Shown one piece after another: positions 8,225 through 17,705 of a stretch of 64,000 nucleotides of DNA. Both the position numbers and the translations under genes were made by a program. This DNA is from a virus: the IMG/VR virus record IMGVR_UViG_3300044701_002512, positions 1-64,000 of that record. The stretch is one strand, 5' to 3'. The first letter of the stretch is position 1. Each line of letters begins with the position of its first letter. The notes below the pieces were generated by a model that was not told where the DNA came from, made no database searches, and saw only the letters and a list, made by a program, of their open reading frames with translations.

Positions 8225-10285
8225 ATGGAAGGTATAGATGTAGTTTCTTTATCTGGAATCTCTTCTGGTGAACCACCACTAGGCGAACAACTTGCTTCGA
8301 TGGCATCTCAAACCAGAGATGAGGCAAAAGAAAAAGACGAACAGCAAGAGAAAAAGAAAGAACCAACCAAACTAGAGATATCTTTGGTATATAATTTTAC
8401 TCTTCTTGGCAAAAAATTTGACAAGATTAAAGATGCAATCAATCAGCAATTAGATATAGTTTCTGATTTCATAGAATCTGATAATGATATCATGTCAGAA
8501 TTATATAAAATGAAAGATAATTTTGAGGTGAGAAGTAACTTAGAAAGAGAATTGTTCTCTATTATACGTGACAAATACACACAACCTTTTGAAATACCAG
8601 AGGTAGAAAATGTAACTCCTGCTGAAAAAGTTGTTCCAGAACCTATACCAGATCCTTGGGAAGATACTCCAGAAGATAATACATCTGAAGAACCAGATAA
8701 GAAAGCAGAAGGAACTATCTCTCCCCCCACTGCAACAAAACCACAGTTTTTACCAGACAAACAAACCGATGAGAAGTTTGCAACTACGATGCAACTACCT
8801 CTTGAGTCTTCTGGTATCGGTGGATTGTCTTTGGTCTCTGAATTTTTAAAAAGTATTGGTCCTCTTGCAAGTATCTTTAATTCTTCTATAGATGTCTACG
8901 CTGACATGGGAGATAGACTAGGTATTCCTAGAGATATCTCTATGAGATTTTTACGAGGTCCTATCTTTGGATCATTTTCTGATGTTACTAACATGCAGAA
9001 AGAGTTTGGAAAAACGTGGGCAAGTATTTTAAAAAATGATGATTTGATTGACAAGTATATTGACAGAGAAGGAGATCCAAGTGATCCTAATCGCCCTCCA
9101 GGTTTTGTGCCTGCGAAGTGGGATGAAGATCCTGAATTTGTTGAAGCACTAAATGAAATGTGCTCTAGACTTGGAATTTCTGCGCCAGGTTTACTTGCTA
9201 TCATGGCTAGGGAAAGTGGAATACGACCAGATGCAGAAAACCCAGACACAGGAGCTGTTGGTTTAATACAATTAAATCCTGTATATAAAGTTCCAGAGAG
9301 TGTAGGAACTACTGCAGCTGCTCTCAAGAAAATGACCAGAAAGGAACAGTTGCCATACATTGAAAAATATCTAACGAGCAGAGGAGTGAAATCTGGAATG
9401 ACACCTGGCGATATTTACGCTATTATTTTTGTTCCAGGTTTTGCCAGAGAAACAAATCATTTGCCAATAGGATCTGCAGAGAGAGGAGAAGCTATATTAA
9501 CTGATAGTAGTCAAGAAGAATATAAAAGAAATGATAAATTAGATGATAATCAAGATGGTAAAATTACCAGAAATGATTTGACCGAACAACTTAAAAAGAC
9601 AGCAAAAGCTTTTAAGATACAAGGATTCGAGAAAGGTGGAACTAAAGGATTCGTATCAAAAGCAAATAGAAATTTAATGCCATATATTGTTACTGGTCCT
9701 GAGTCTGGATTTGATTATACTATTGTTGATGGTGCTGGGATACCACATGAGGTTGAACTTCATGGTAAAGAATTAATTGCTCCAACGTTGAGTGGATTTA
9801 AAGTTTTTCCTATTGAAAATAGAAAATATAGTCTAACAAAAAATCCAGAAAAAGTAATCAATCGTTGGGAAAAGATTTCTGGTGGATTGAACCTAGAAAA
9901 ATCATCTAAGATTAATGTGAAAACTGTAGTTCAACAACCACCTGCTCTAGAATCTCCAGTCATTTCTAATATACCACATGAAAATATTAATATAGTTAAG
10001 GATGTTGTTTCTTCCTTAGATAAGCAAGACTATTGTATAAAAGTAATCAGAGATGAGATGGTAAAGATATACGATATTCCTGAATTACCATCTATAAATT
10101 CATTTGAAACTAATTATAATTATCAGCAACCCCAACAAAAGAAAAGAACTGTTGTGGGAATTGTATCATCTCCACAACAACAGAGTATGTCTATTGCTTC
10201 TCAATCATCTGGAGCTCAAGTGCCAGTAGCAGTTCCAGTATTTGATGCTATGAAGTATAGACAAGAGCTGTCTATTGTTCGATAA
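8225..10285 (+). CDS. Hub-associated lytic transglycosylase-like protein with EF-hand-like loop
   Basis: This 686-residue virion protein has a charged N-terminus and a KKAEGT stretch resembling the preceding gene. An SLT/lysozyme-like domain lies near residues 300-430, with candidate catalytic Glu330 in MARESG and a following AVGLIQLNP block typical of transglycosylase SLT domains. Residues 440-451 (DDNQDGKITRND) fit a 12-residue EF-hand or dockerin calcium loop. A tape-measure-like segment (VELHGKELIAP) follows, then a Gln/Ser-rich C-terminus. The AGGAGGT ribosome site at 8211-8217 lies inside the end of the previous gene. Glycan cleavage during infection is inferred from the domain. Confidence 0.78.
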   Translation: MEGIDVVSLSGISSGEPPLGEQLASMASQTRDEAKEKDEQQEKKKEPTKLEISLVYNFTLLGKKFDKIKDAINQQLDIVSDFIESDNDIMSELYKMKDNFEVRSNLERELFSIIRDKYTQPFEIPEVENVTPAEKVVPEPIPDPWEDTPEDNTSEEPDKKAEGTISPPTATKPQFLPDKQTDEKFATTMQLPLESSGIGGLSLVSEFLKSIGPLASIFNSSIDVYADMGDRLGIPRDISMRFLRGPIFGSFSDVTNMQKEFGKTWASILKNDDLIDKYIDREGDPSDPNRPPGFVPAKWDEDPEFVEALNEMCSRLGISAPGLLAIMARESGIRPDAENPDTGAVGLIQLNPVYKVPESVGTTAAALKKMTRKEQLPYIEKYLTSRGVKSGMTPGDIYAIIFVPGFARETNHLPIGSAERGEAILTDSSQEEYKRNDKLDDNQDGKITRNDLTEQLKKTAKAFKIQGFEKGGTKGFVSKANRNLMPYIVTGPESGFDYTIVDGAGIPHEVELHGKELIAPTLSGFKVFPIENRKYSLTKNPEKVINRWEKISGGLNLEKSSKINVKTVVQQPPALESPVISNIPHENINIVKDVVSSLDKQDYCIKVIRDEMVKIYDIPELPSINSFETNYNYQQPQQKKRTVVGIVSSPQQQSMSIASQSSGAQVPVAVPVFDAMKYRQELSIVR

Positions 10286-10288
10286 ATA
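10281..10288 (+). promoter_or_regulatory. Late promoter box GATAAATA
   Basis: It overlaps the stop codon of the transglycosylase-like gene and lies 25 bases before the ATG at 10313. An AGGAG ribosome site follows at about 10302-10306. Confidence 0.6.
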
Positions 10289-10312
10289 TTTCTGTTAAAT
10301 AGGAGAATCTCT

Positions 10313-13171
10313 ATGTCTGCTTTTGGTTTACAGGATAGCGAGAAAGCGGGTGAAGGTAGCCTATTAAATTTTATTGTTGGCAAGGCACAGCAGTCTAGAA
10401 AAGATGCCAAGGCAGAGAAAGAGAAGCAAGAAAAAATTCTCGCAGAAGGTGGAGAAGTAGAAGAAAAAGATAGGAAGAATTTGTTTGGTAAAGCGTTGTT
10501 CCATAATTTTGGTGGCAGTGCATTTACTGGAACAAAAAATTTCTCTGAAAATTTTAGGTATAAAAGAGCAGAAAAAGAATCGGGAGGAGGTGGAGGAGGA
10601 ACTAGTGAAAGACCAAAGGTGGGTGATGGTCTCAGAAAAATATTAGTTACTGGATTTGGATCTTTACTTACAGATACTTCTCAGATTCAAGGTGGATTGG
10701 CAGCAACTAAAGAAGTATTAAATCAACAAGTCTCGATGCAGGGAATGTCTGCTGATATTCTTGGAGGAATACAAGGCATTCTATCAGATCAAACCGAAAA
10801 CCAATTACAAATTATCGAATCAATGAAAGGAGGAGTTTCTCCTGGTGTTGGTGGAGGCAATAAATCTTCTGCTTTTGGTAACGTGAATGCTCAAGGAGCT
10901 GGTGAAGGAAGTATATTTTCTTTCATTGAAGATCAAATTCAAAAACGTTTGGAGCAAGCAGGATTAATAGGTGGCGGTGGAGCTGCTGGGGGATTATTAA
11001 GTAGATTTTTATTTAATCCAGTTGGTGCATATGTTGGTTTAGCAACTCTCATTGGTGGATTAACAGTATGGGGTCAACAACAAAATAAAAAAAATGTTGC
11101 TGATATGATGGGACCAGAAAGAATTGAGGCGGCCAAAAAGAAAGTAGAAGAAGCACAAAAATCTGGTGACGTTTGGAAAATACAAGAAGCTTTGGATAAT
11201 TATAATAGGGTTTCTGGTAATGATCAATTAAATCCCGCACAGCTTAATCCAAGTTACAGTTCAGGAGGACTTTTTAAATATGCTGCAGGCAGCACCAGTA
11301 TGATAGGTGAGGCAGGCAAAGAAGCAGTAGTTGATTTGAATTCTGCTGATGCTCGCAATCAAATGAATAATAAAGGTGGAGTTGATCCATCTATGAAAGC
11401 AGTGGGTGGTTCTTTACTATCAGTAACAGATGCATTCATTAAAGCACTTGGTCCTGTAGGTGGTCCTGTTGCTCAGACTGTGGGCGGAGATATTTCAAAT
11501 CTAGCAGGAACTTTTGGAATGTCTTCTGTCTTATCAAACTTGAAAATTGGTGGTGCTAGTTTCAAAGATTCGTCAGATGCAAAAAGAAAGAGAGGAGTTT
11601 TTCTAGAAGATTTAATTTCAAAATCATTAGAATATCTTGGTGCTAAAAAGAAAGATACTAAAGAAGCAAAGACAGCACCTGCTAGTGGTCCTGGATCAAC
11701 TGGAACACCAGATCAAAAACAAAAAGAAGAAGAACGTAGGTCTGAGGCGATGGATGACATTTCGCCTAGTGGAACCACTGTAAAATATAAACCAGGCAAG
11801 GATGGTCAACTAGAATCGTATATAGAAACAAAAGATGATGTTGCATTTCGAAAAATAGGAACAGGAATTGATCCTGCTACAAACAAACCAAGAGATATCA
11901 TGGGTCCTAGTATCAATTACAGACCAGTAGAAGGAACTAATGGCACTAGGTTTTATGATTCTGATGGCGAGTTGTATGCAAGAGAAAATAATAAATTTAG
12001 AACACTAACCAAGACTGAAAAAGAAAAAGGATGGAATGGAAAACCATTCATGCGTAGCACTAACGATGGTCATGTCAGGGTAAATCCTGAAGATTGGTTC
12101 TTGGGACAAGGAAATCTTCAACGCCCACCTGCTAATGGGGAATATAGTTATAAATGGGGTAAAGTTTGGAGACTTAATCCAGATGGTAAAATTAATACTC
12201 CAGAGGGAAAAGGAGACTGGCAAGACGTTGATGTTCCTGGTAGTTATGGGGGTAATTATTCCCTGCCTCCAACAGGCAGCATGAGATATGAGAAGGGTGG
12301 AAGTTATGCTGGTGGTGGTATGTTTGATAAACTGAGAAGATTTATAACTCAAGGAACTGGAAGAGTAATGGCTCCTAACGGAGGGGAGTTAGGATATCAA
12401 AATAAGTTTCTTGGGTGGAACGTTGGTGATTATCAAAGACTACCATTAAATAAAACTTATACTGACAAGGCTGCTGCAAGATACAATACTTTAAAAGCAA
12501 ACACCAATCAACCAGATAGACTTGAAAAAGATATGTTTGGTAGACATTTTACTTATGTAGATCCTAGATTAGTAAGAACTCCATCCGCACAAGTAAAACC
12601 TGCCCAACCTTCATTGAATACACAAGCACAAGGTTTGAATAACAGGCTTTCAAATCAATCCAGAACAAAAGTTGATGTGGTAAATGAAATATTGGGTCAC
12701 GAAGCTGGAAAATTAACTACCTGGGGTGAGTCTCAGAAAATGATAGGCGATCAATATGGATGGAGCACTAGAGCAGAACAAACAAAAAAATTAAAAGACG
12801 AAGGTTATGCTGAAGGTGGTGAGAAAACTTCCATGTTTGGTTTGTCTGGCATGGATGATAACATAACCGTTAAAACTAGTAGACAGTTAAAGTCTCTGGA
12901 AAACAAACTAGATGCGTTGAAGTATATGATTATTAGTTTGAATAATTCTATGCCAAAAGTTTCTAGTGCTTCTCCAAAAGTATCTGCTACTTCTGATGAA
13001 GACACTAATTATGCTCCAGTCTTAATAAATATGCAATCATCTTCTGGTGGTATACAAATGCCTATGACTGTTCCAGAAACACCACCAGAAACAATGTCAA
13101 CCTATAGAAGAATGCCAGAACCAGGAGGATTGGCGATGCTAACATCTCATTCAGGAACGGGAGTATTATAA
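10313..13171 (+). CDS. Large tape-measure-like hub protein, no enzyme domain seen
   Basis: This 952-residue protein has a Lys/Glu-rich N-terminus, a poly-Gly linker (near residue 90), a membrane-like Gly/Ala segment (LIGGGGAAGGLLSRFLF, near 220) and the motif MIGEAGKEAVVDL near residue 325. That motif is characteristic of phage tape-measure C-termini. A later GGSYAGGGMFDKL repeats the pattern. Together with the two preceding genes it makes a trio of proteins sharing these Gly-rich motifs, probably central hub or tape components. T4 gp29 is the functional candidate, but sequence similarity to it is not evident. It overlaps the next gene by one base (TAATG). Confidence 0.68.
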   Translation: MSAFGLQDSEKAGEGSLLNFIVGKAQQSRKDAKAEKEKQEKILAEGGEVEEKDRKNLFGKALFHNFGGSAFTGTKNFSENFRYKRAEKESGGGGGGTSERPKVGDGLRKILVTGFGSLLTDTSQIQGGLAATKEVLNQQVSMQGMSADILGGIQGILSDQTENQLQIIESMKGGVSPGVGGGNKSSAFGNVNAQGAGEGSIFSFIEDQIQKRLEQAGLIGGGGAAGGLLSRFLFNPVGAYVGLATLIGGLTVWGQQQNKKNVADMMGPERIEAAKKKVEEAQKSGDVWKIQEALDNYNRVSGNDQLNPAQLNPSYSSGGLFKYAAGSTSMIGEAGKEAVVDLNSADARNQMNNKGGVDPSMKAVGGSLLSVTDAFIKALGPVGGPVAQTVGGDISNLAGTFGMSSVLSNLKIGGASFKDSSDAKRKRGVFLEDLISKSLEYLGAKKKDTKEAKTAPASGPGSTGTPDQKQKEEERRSEAMDDISPSGTTVKYKPGKDGQLESYIETKDDVAFRKIGTGIDPATNKPRDIMGPSINYRPVEGTNGTRFYDSDGELYARENNKFRTLTKTEKEKGWNGKPFMRSTNDGHVRVNPEDWFLGQGNLQRPPANGEYSYKWGKVWRLNPDGKINTPEGKGDWQDVDVPGSYGGNYSLPPTGSMRYEKGGSYAGGGMFDKLRRFITQGTGRVMAPNGGELGYQNKFLGWNVGDYQRLPLNKTYTDKAAARYNTLKANTNQPDRLEKDMFGRHFTYVDPRLVRTPSAQVKPAQPSLNTQAQGLNNRLSNQSRTKVDVVNEILGHEAGKLTTWGESQKMIGDQYGWSTRAEQTKKLKDEGYAEGGEKTSMFGLSGMDDNITVKTSRQLKSLENKLDALKYMIISLNNSMPKVSSASPKVSATSDEDTNYAPVLINMQSSSGGIQMPMTVPETPPETMSTYRRMPEPGGLAMLTSHSGTGVL

Positions 13172-14589
13172 TGTCAGTAACTAATGCAGATGTAGTAGAA
13201 GTAATCCTCACAGACCTCAGTGGAAAAGATCATTACTTAACCAGTTCAAACTCATCTAAGTCTCCAGAAGCACAAATAGATTACATAAACATTTACGAAA
13301 GTATAGAAAGAAATAGTATTCTTGCTGAAATGAAAGTGATTGATACTATCACTAACTTAATTTCAACAGCACCTATCGTCGGAACTGAGGAAGTTACTAT
13401 AAAAGTAAAGACACCAGCAACAGATAGTAATACCTACACATATAAGTTTGTTGTCTATGCTATAAGAAATCGTGCCGTCAGTTTAAATTACCAAGAATAT
13501 ATTCTAGATCTTTTCACTCCCGAAGCATTAATAAATGAAACAATTCGTGTAGGAAAAGTCTTACAGGGTCAAGCAAATAGCTTGGTTAAAAAAGATTTGA
13601 TTCAAGGATTTTTAGGATCCAATAAAGATGTTGACGATGAAGCAACAAAATTTCCTATTAAAGTAATACCTTCATTGAAAAGACCATTCGATATTATCTC
13701 GCAATTAGCACCAGGATGTGTATCAAGCAACTTCAATCCTATACCTGAACCTTTACCATCAGCTACTAATCCTGGGTCTGGATCAAAGAAAGAAGGTCAG
13801 ACATCTGGAGTAACATCTAAGACTGCAGATGGAGTTATTTCTGGTAGTGCTGGATATTTTTTCTATGAGACTTACAAAGGATATACTTTTAAATCTATAG
13901 ATACTATCATCACTGGAGACAGCCCACACCCAGAGTATACATACACAACTCAACAAGATGGAGCAGTAGGATCAGCAGAGAATCCATATGTAATTTTAGA
14001 TTATTCTTTCTTAAGTCAAGAAAATATTCTTAAGAAGATGAGACATGGAACTTATAGTTCTATGATTTCATTCTTCAATCCTGCTACTCTAGACTATGAA
14101 GAATACTTTTTTGACTTGAGCAAAGAATATCCTAACATGAAACATCTGGGAACGGAAGAAAGTATTCCAGAATCAATCAAAGCATTATCCGAATATCCAA
14201 GCAGAGTGATGTTACAATTCTATGACCATGAAACTTATTATACAGGTGCAGATATTGCTGATCCTAATAGTGCTAATGGAGGAACTTCTTATCCAGATTA
14301 TAGAAAACAATGGTTGGCACAATCTATAAGTAGAAATACTTTATTGAATAATCAGTCACTAAATATTGTAGTTCCTTGCAACTTAAAACTCAGGGCGGGT
14401 GATAAATTAAAAATTTCTTTGCCGAATCAATCAGTTCAATCTCTCAGAAGTGGTGGTAATTCCGTTGATGTAAACAACAGCGGAGTTTATTTAATAAAAT
14501 CTATATCATATGAAATTAGAAGAGACGCAAAGAAAGCAGTCGTTGCGGTTTCTAACATTGTATTAATCAGAGATAATTTAGGGAGTTAA
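13171..14589 (+). CDS. 27: gp27-like baseplate hub protein
   Basis: This 472-residue protein resembles gp27/gpD-type hub proteins, which form the trimeric ring at the bottom of the tail. It has an N-terminal beta region (DVVEVILTDLSGKDHYL, then YESIERNSILAEMKVID), a YKFVVYAIRNRAVS strand, and the diagnostic GYFFYETYKGYTFKSID block near residue 225. A C-terminal barrel-like part has LRAGDKLKISLP. T4 gp27 is 391 residues; the extra length is a Gly/Ser linker near residue 200. It lies directly upstream of a gp5-like gene, as in T4, except that a CP12-like gene is inserted between them. Confidence 0.78.
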   Translation: MSVTNADVVEVILTDLSGKDHYLTSSNSSKSPEAQIDYINIYESIERNSILAEMKVIDTITNLISTAPIVGTEEVTIKVKTPATDSNTYTYKFVVYAIRNRAVSLNYQEYILDLFTPEALINETIRVGKVLQGQANSLVKKDLIQGFLGSNKDVDDEATKFPIKVIPSLKRPFDIISQLAPGCVSSNFNPIPEPLPSATNPGSGSKKEGQTSGVTSKTADGVISGSAGYFFYETYKGYTFKSIDTIITGDSPHPEYTYTTQQDGAVGSAENPYVILDYSFLSQENILKKMRHGTYSSMISFFNPATLDYEEYFFDLSKEYPNMKHLGTEESIPESIKALSEYPSRVMLQFYDHETYYTGADIADPNSANGGTSYPDYRKQWLAQSISRNTLLNNQSLNIVVPCNLKLRAGDKLKISLPNQSVQSLRSGGNSVDVNNSGVYLIKSISYEIRRDAKKAVVAVSNIVLIRDNLGS

Positions 14590-14591
14590 AA

Positions 14592-14804
14592 ATGGAAAAT
14601 ATACATAAACATATGGAGCATGATAAAAAAATTGTGGATGATGCTATGGCATCCTCTCAGTCAAGAAGACATGCAGAGGAAGAATTAGAATCTTTAGAGA
14701 GGTATCATTCTAGACACCCAGAGGATGAGCATGATCCAACTCCATTAGAGTTATATTGTGATGATAATCCAGATGCAATCGAATGTAAAATTTTTGACGT
14801 ATGA
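14592..14804 (+). CDS. cp12: CP12-like protein (Calvin-cycle inhibitor homologue)
   Basis: This 70-residue acidic protein ends LELYCDDNPDAIECKIFDV, which matches the C-terminal redox loop of cyanobacterial CP12: two Cys eight residues apart (Cys56, Cys65), Asn-Pro between them, then Glu-Cys and a terminal Asp motif. A HAEEELESLERYHS helix precedes it, at the place of the CP12 core helix. The N-terminal Cys pair of host CP12 is missing. CP12 binds GAPDH through the C-terminal loop and then PRK, shutting down the Calvin cycle. Cyanophages are known to carry cp12 as an auxiliary metabolic gene. The gene starts two bases after the gp27-like stop and overlaps the next start by ATGA, so it is cotranslated with late tail genes. 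Confidence 0.8.
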   Translation: MENIHKHMEHDKKIVDDAMASSQSRRHAEEELESLERYHSRHPEDEHDPTPLELYCDDNPDAIECKIFDV

Positions 14805-17695
14805 TTCCCGAACTTAACATACCCATTAGTTTCGCAGGAAGAGACGGTTTTTATTGGTGGATTGGTCAAGTAGAACCATACACTGATCCTAAGGAAGGAT
14901 CTATTAAAAATCGTTATAAGGTTAGAATCGTTGGTCAACATGTAAAGAGTTGCGACGCAATCAAACCTCAGGATTTACCATGGGCGCAAGTATTGATGCC
15001 TGTAACACATCCAATCAATGAGGGTAATGATAACTATACACCTATAAAATTAAGAGAAGGTGATTGGGTAATAGGTTTCTTTCTGGATGGAGAAGAAGGT
15101 CAACATCCAGTTATCATAGGTCAGTTACCAAAGACAACTAATTCTTCAGAAACAAAAGGAGTAACTACAAACGTTGCTGATTCTTGTTTAGCATTTGAGA
15201 GAAGAGTTTCTGTTTCAAATCCAAATAGAAGTATTGTAACACCAGCAGGAACATCAGGACCTAAGGCACCAGATACCAATCAATCTGACAAGGGAACTAC
15301 AACTGCTACGGGAGGAGCTACTGCATTAGCGCAAGCAGGAAATGCAGTGAACAGTGAAAATAATCAGGCAGGTAGAGATATCTGTGTTCAAGTTGCTTCG
15401 GTTCCTTGTAAGACAAACAACGGCACTGAACAATCTAGATTCGAAGTATTCCTCAGTGAGATGCTGTATAACATCCAGAGCAGCGGTGGTAGCTTTGGAG
15501 AGAAAATTTTGAGCCCTTACAGCGGGCAGCTTCTAGACTATGCCGCAGCAGGTCAGGCATATGTTTCTAAATTATTTGGTGTTGCTAGAGCATACATTAA
15601 TGGAGCAAAAGGTGCTGCACTTGGATTCATAAAACAAGGAGTAGCACAACTACTCCAATGGATGTTAGGATTCCAAGTTGATCCAGTGACAGGAAAGAAA
15701 ACAAAGATTGGAATCTTTGGGCAGGTGACACAATATTTGAATGAACAATTAGGTTTGATCAATTGCACATTTGCAGATTTAGAAAAGAAAATATTTGATT
15801 TTCTTTTTAATTTAATTACTGATTTACTTTTAACAGCAGTCAGTGCAGCAACTTGTAAGATCGAATCTATTATTAATGATGTCTTAAATGAATTACTATC
15901 CTTCTTAGACAATTCTTTGCTTGCTATACTCGGACCATTACAAAGTTTACTTTCTATTATAGAAAGCCCTCTCAATATTTTAGGAGCTGCACTTTCTTTC
16001 TTATTAGATCTTCTAGGAATTGAGTGTAGCGGACCAGGAGACTGTAAGGATGCATCGACATCAAAATTCTGCACAGGTAAAGCACAGAAGAAACCACTAG
16101 AAAGTGAGTTAAATGCATTAGATGATTTGATTGCAGCAGCTGAAGGATTGCCATTTGATCCTGTTGGATTACAAACTTCCTGCACAGACTACTTGTATCT
16201 TGATTGTCCAGCAGCAACTGCTGCAGCAGTAACTGGAGGAACACCAGATCCAGATGGGTTTACTGGAGAAGATGACGAACTACCTGAAGATGATACTGAT
16301 GACTTTATGAATCAATTCATAGCAGGATTTATTTTAGGAACTCCAACTTCAGCAACAACTGAAAGTGGCGGAACTTCTACGTTTACTGTTAGATTAAGAA
16401 CACAACCTACTGCATCAGTTACTGCAACTATAACTAGTCAGTCAACTAGTGAAGGAACTGTGTCTCCTTCTACTTTAACATTCACCACATCTAACTGGTC
16501 AACTGAACAAACAGTTACTGTCACTGGAGTTGACGACACATTTTTTGATGGAGATGTTCAATATACCATACGAGTTACAGGAACATCAACAGACAACAAC
16601 TATAATAATATAATTGATTTCTTAGAAATTATTAACAGAGATAATGAGGTTCAGATTGTAAATAATTCGTTTGTTGTTCTTTCAGAAGATGATATAGCAA
16701 TAACTGGAACATCTACAGTTGTTAAAAATTTTCCAACGAATCAATTTATTATTTCTTCATCGACTTCTGCTTCTTTAAATGCTAGTTCGACATATAATTT
16801 TATTCCAACTGTTACTACCGAAACTTTAAATACAGATTACACATTAACCGCAGATAAAACAACGGTAAATGAGGGAGGAAGTATTACATTTACGTTAACT
16901 GCATTAAACAATGATGTGCCAGATGGAACCGAATTTAATTATTTGATGTTTGGATTTATACAAGTCAGTGATTTTGAAGATAACACAACCATAGGCACAA
17001 TGAAAATGTTTAATAATGTTGCCACTAAAACTATTAAAATATCTAAAGAGACGAGTGTTGTTTCTACCACTGACGTTACCTTTAATGTTGCTATAGCAAA
17101 TAGATCTAAATTATTTACTATTGTTAATTTAAATCCAACACCAACAACACCAACCCCTACTCCTACTTTTAAACCACCTGTGCTAGGTGATCCTGAAGTA
17201 GATGATGACGGAAAGGTAATTGATATTCCTATTTTAGAACCAGGAGATCCTTACATTTTACCACCACTGATTAAAGTATATGGGGAAGGGGTTGGAGCAG
17301 TAGCAATTGCTGAATTAGATATTACTGGAAGTCTCAAAAAGATTAAAGTATTGAGACCTGGGAGAGGATACGTTCCGAACAGAAGAAGAGGTAATTGTGT
17401 CATTGATGGATACAATTTAATTAAACCTGGATATGGTTATACATACGAACCTAAAGTCTACATAGATGGTGACGCTAATGTTGCTAGAGCAATAGTAAAG
17501 AATGGTAGTGTAATTGGTCTAGATATTATTGATAAAACGAAAACGTTTGCAAAGGTTCCTAGAGTTCAGATTGTTGGTGATGGTGCTGGTGCCATTATTA
17601 TACCAACATTTACCTGTCTTGACAAGCCTGGATACCAGGAGTATGTATCTAATATTGCTCCTTCTGGAACTGATTCTGTAATTGATTGCCCATAG
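14801..17695 (+). CDS. gp5-like OB-fold baseplate protein with Calx-beta-like insert
   Basis: This 964-residue protein has a gp5/VgrG-type OB domain in residues 1-110 (WWIGQVEPYTDP, NRYKVRIVGQH, REGDWVIGFFLDGEEGQHP, VIIGQLP), which in T4 seats the spike on gp27. No lysozyme domain follows. A hydrophobic Leu/Ile-rich segment (~residues 320-410) comes next, then an Ig/Calx-beta-like unit around residues 510-610 (GGTSTFTVRLRTQPTASVT, TVTGVDD). A second domain (TVNEGGSITFTLTA) and Thr-Pro repeats follow. The end has GRGYVPN and GYGYTYEPKVYIDGD repeats. This is an unusual fusion for a spike-base protein. It begins by ATGA overlap with the CP12-like gene. Confidence 0.75.
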   Translation: MIPELNIPISFAGRDGFYWWIGQVEPYTDPKEGSIKNRYKVRIVGQHVKSCDAIKPQDLPWAQVLMPVTHPINEGNDNYTPIKLREGDWVIGFFLDGEEGQHPVIIGQLPKTTNSSETKGVTTNVADSCLAFERRVSVSNPNRSIVTPAGTSGPKAPDTNQSDKGTTTATGGATALAQAGNAVNSENNQAGRDICVQVASVPCKTNNGTEQSRFEVFLSEMLYNIQSSGGSFGEKILSPYSGQLLDYAAAGQAYVSKLFGVARAYINGAKGAALGFIKQGVAQLLQWMLGFQVDPVTGKKTKIGIFGQVTQYLNEQLGLINCTFADLEKKIFDFLFNLITDLLLTAVSAATCKIESIINDVLNELLSFLDNSLLAILGPLQSLLSIIESPLNILGAALSFLLDLLGIECSGPGDCKDASTSKFCTGKAQKKPLESELNALDDLIAAAEGLPFDPVGLQTSCTDYLYLDCPAATAAAVTGGTPDPDGFTGEDDELPEDDTDDFMNQFIAGFILGTPTSATTESGGTSTFTVRLRTQPTASVTATITSQSTSEGTVSPSTLTFTTSNWSTEQTVTVTGVDDTFFDGDVQYTIRVTGTSTDNNYNNIIDFLEIINRDNEVQIVNNSFVVLSEDDIAITGTSTVVKNFPTNQFIISSSTSASLNASSTYNFIPTVTTETLNTDYTLTADKTTVNEGGSITFTLTALNNDVPDGTEFNYLMFGFIQVSDFEDNTTIGTMKMFNNVATKTIKISKETSVVSTTDVTFNVAIANRSKLFTIVNLNPTPTTPTPTPTFKPPVLGDPEVDDDGKVIDIPILEPGDPYILPPLIKVYGEGVGAVAIAELDITGSLKKIKVLRPGRGYVPNRRRGNCVIDGYNLIKPGYGYTYEPKVYIDGDANVARAIVKNGSVIGLDIIDKTKTFAKVPRVQIVGDGAGAIIIPTFTCLDKPGYQEYVSNIAPSGTDSVIDCP

Positions 17696-17705
17696 GAGAT
17701 AAGAG

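Noticed and set aside
15553-16185. 210-codon minus-strand open frame
   Set aside because: Lies entirely opposite the gp5-like gene, with no promoter or ribosome site and no recognisable protein pattern.
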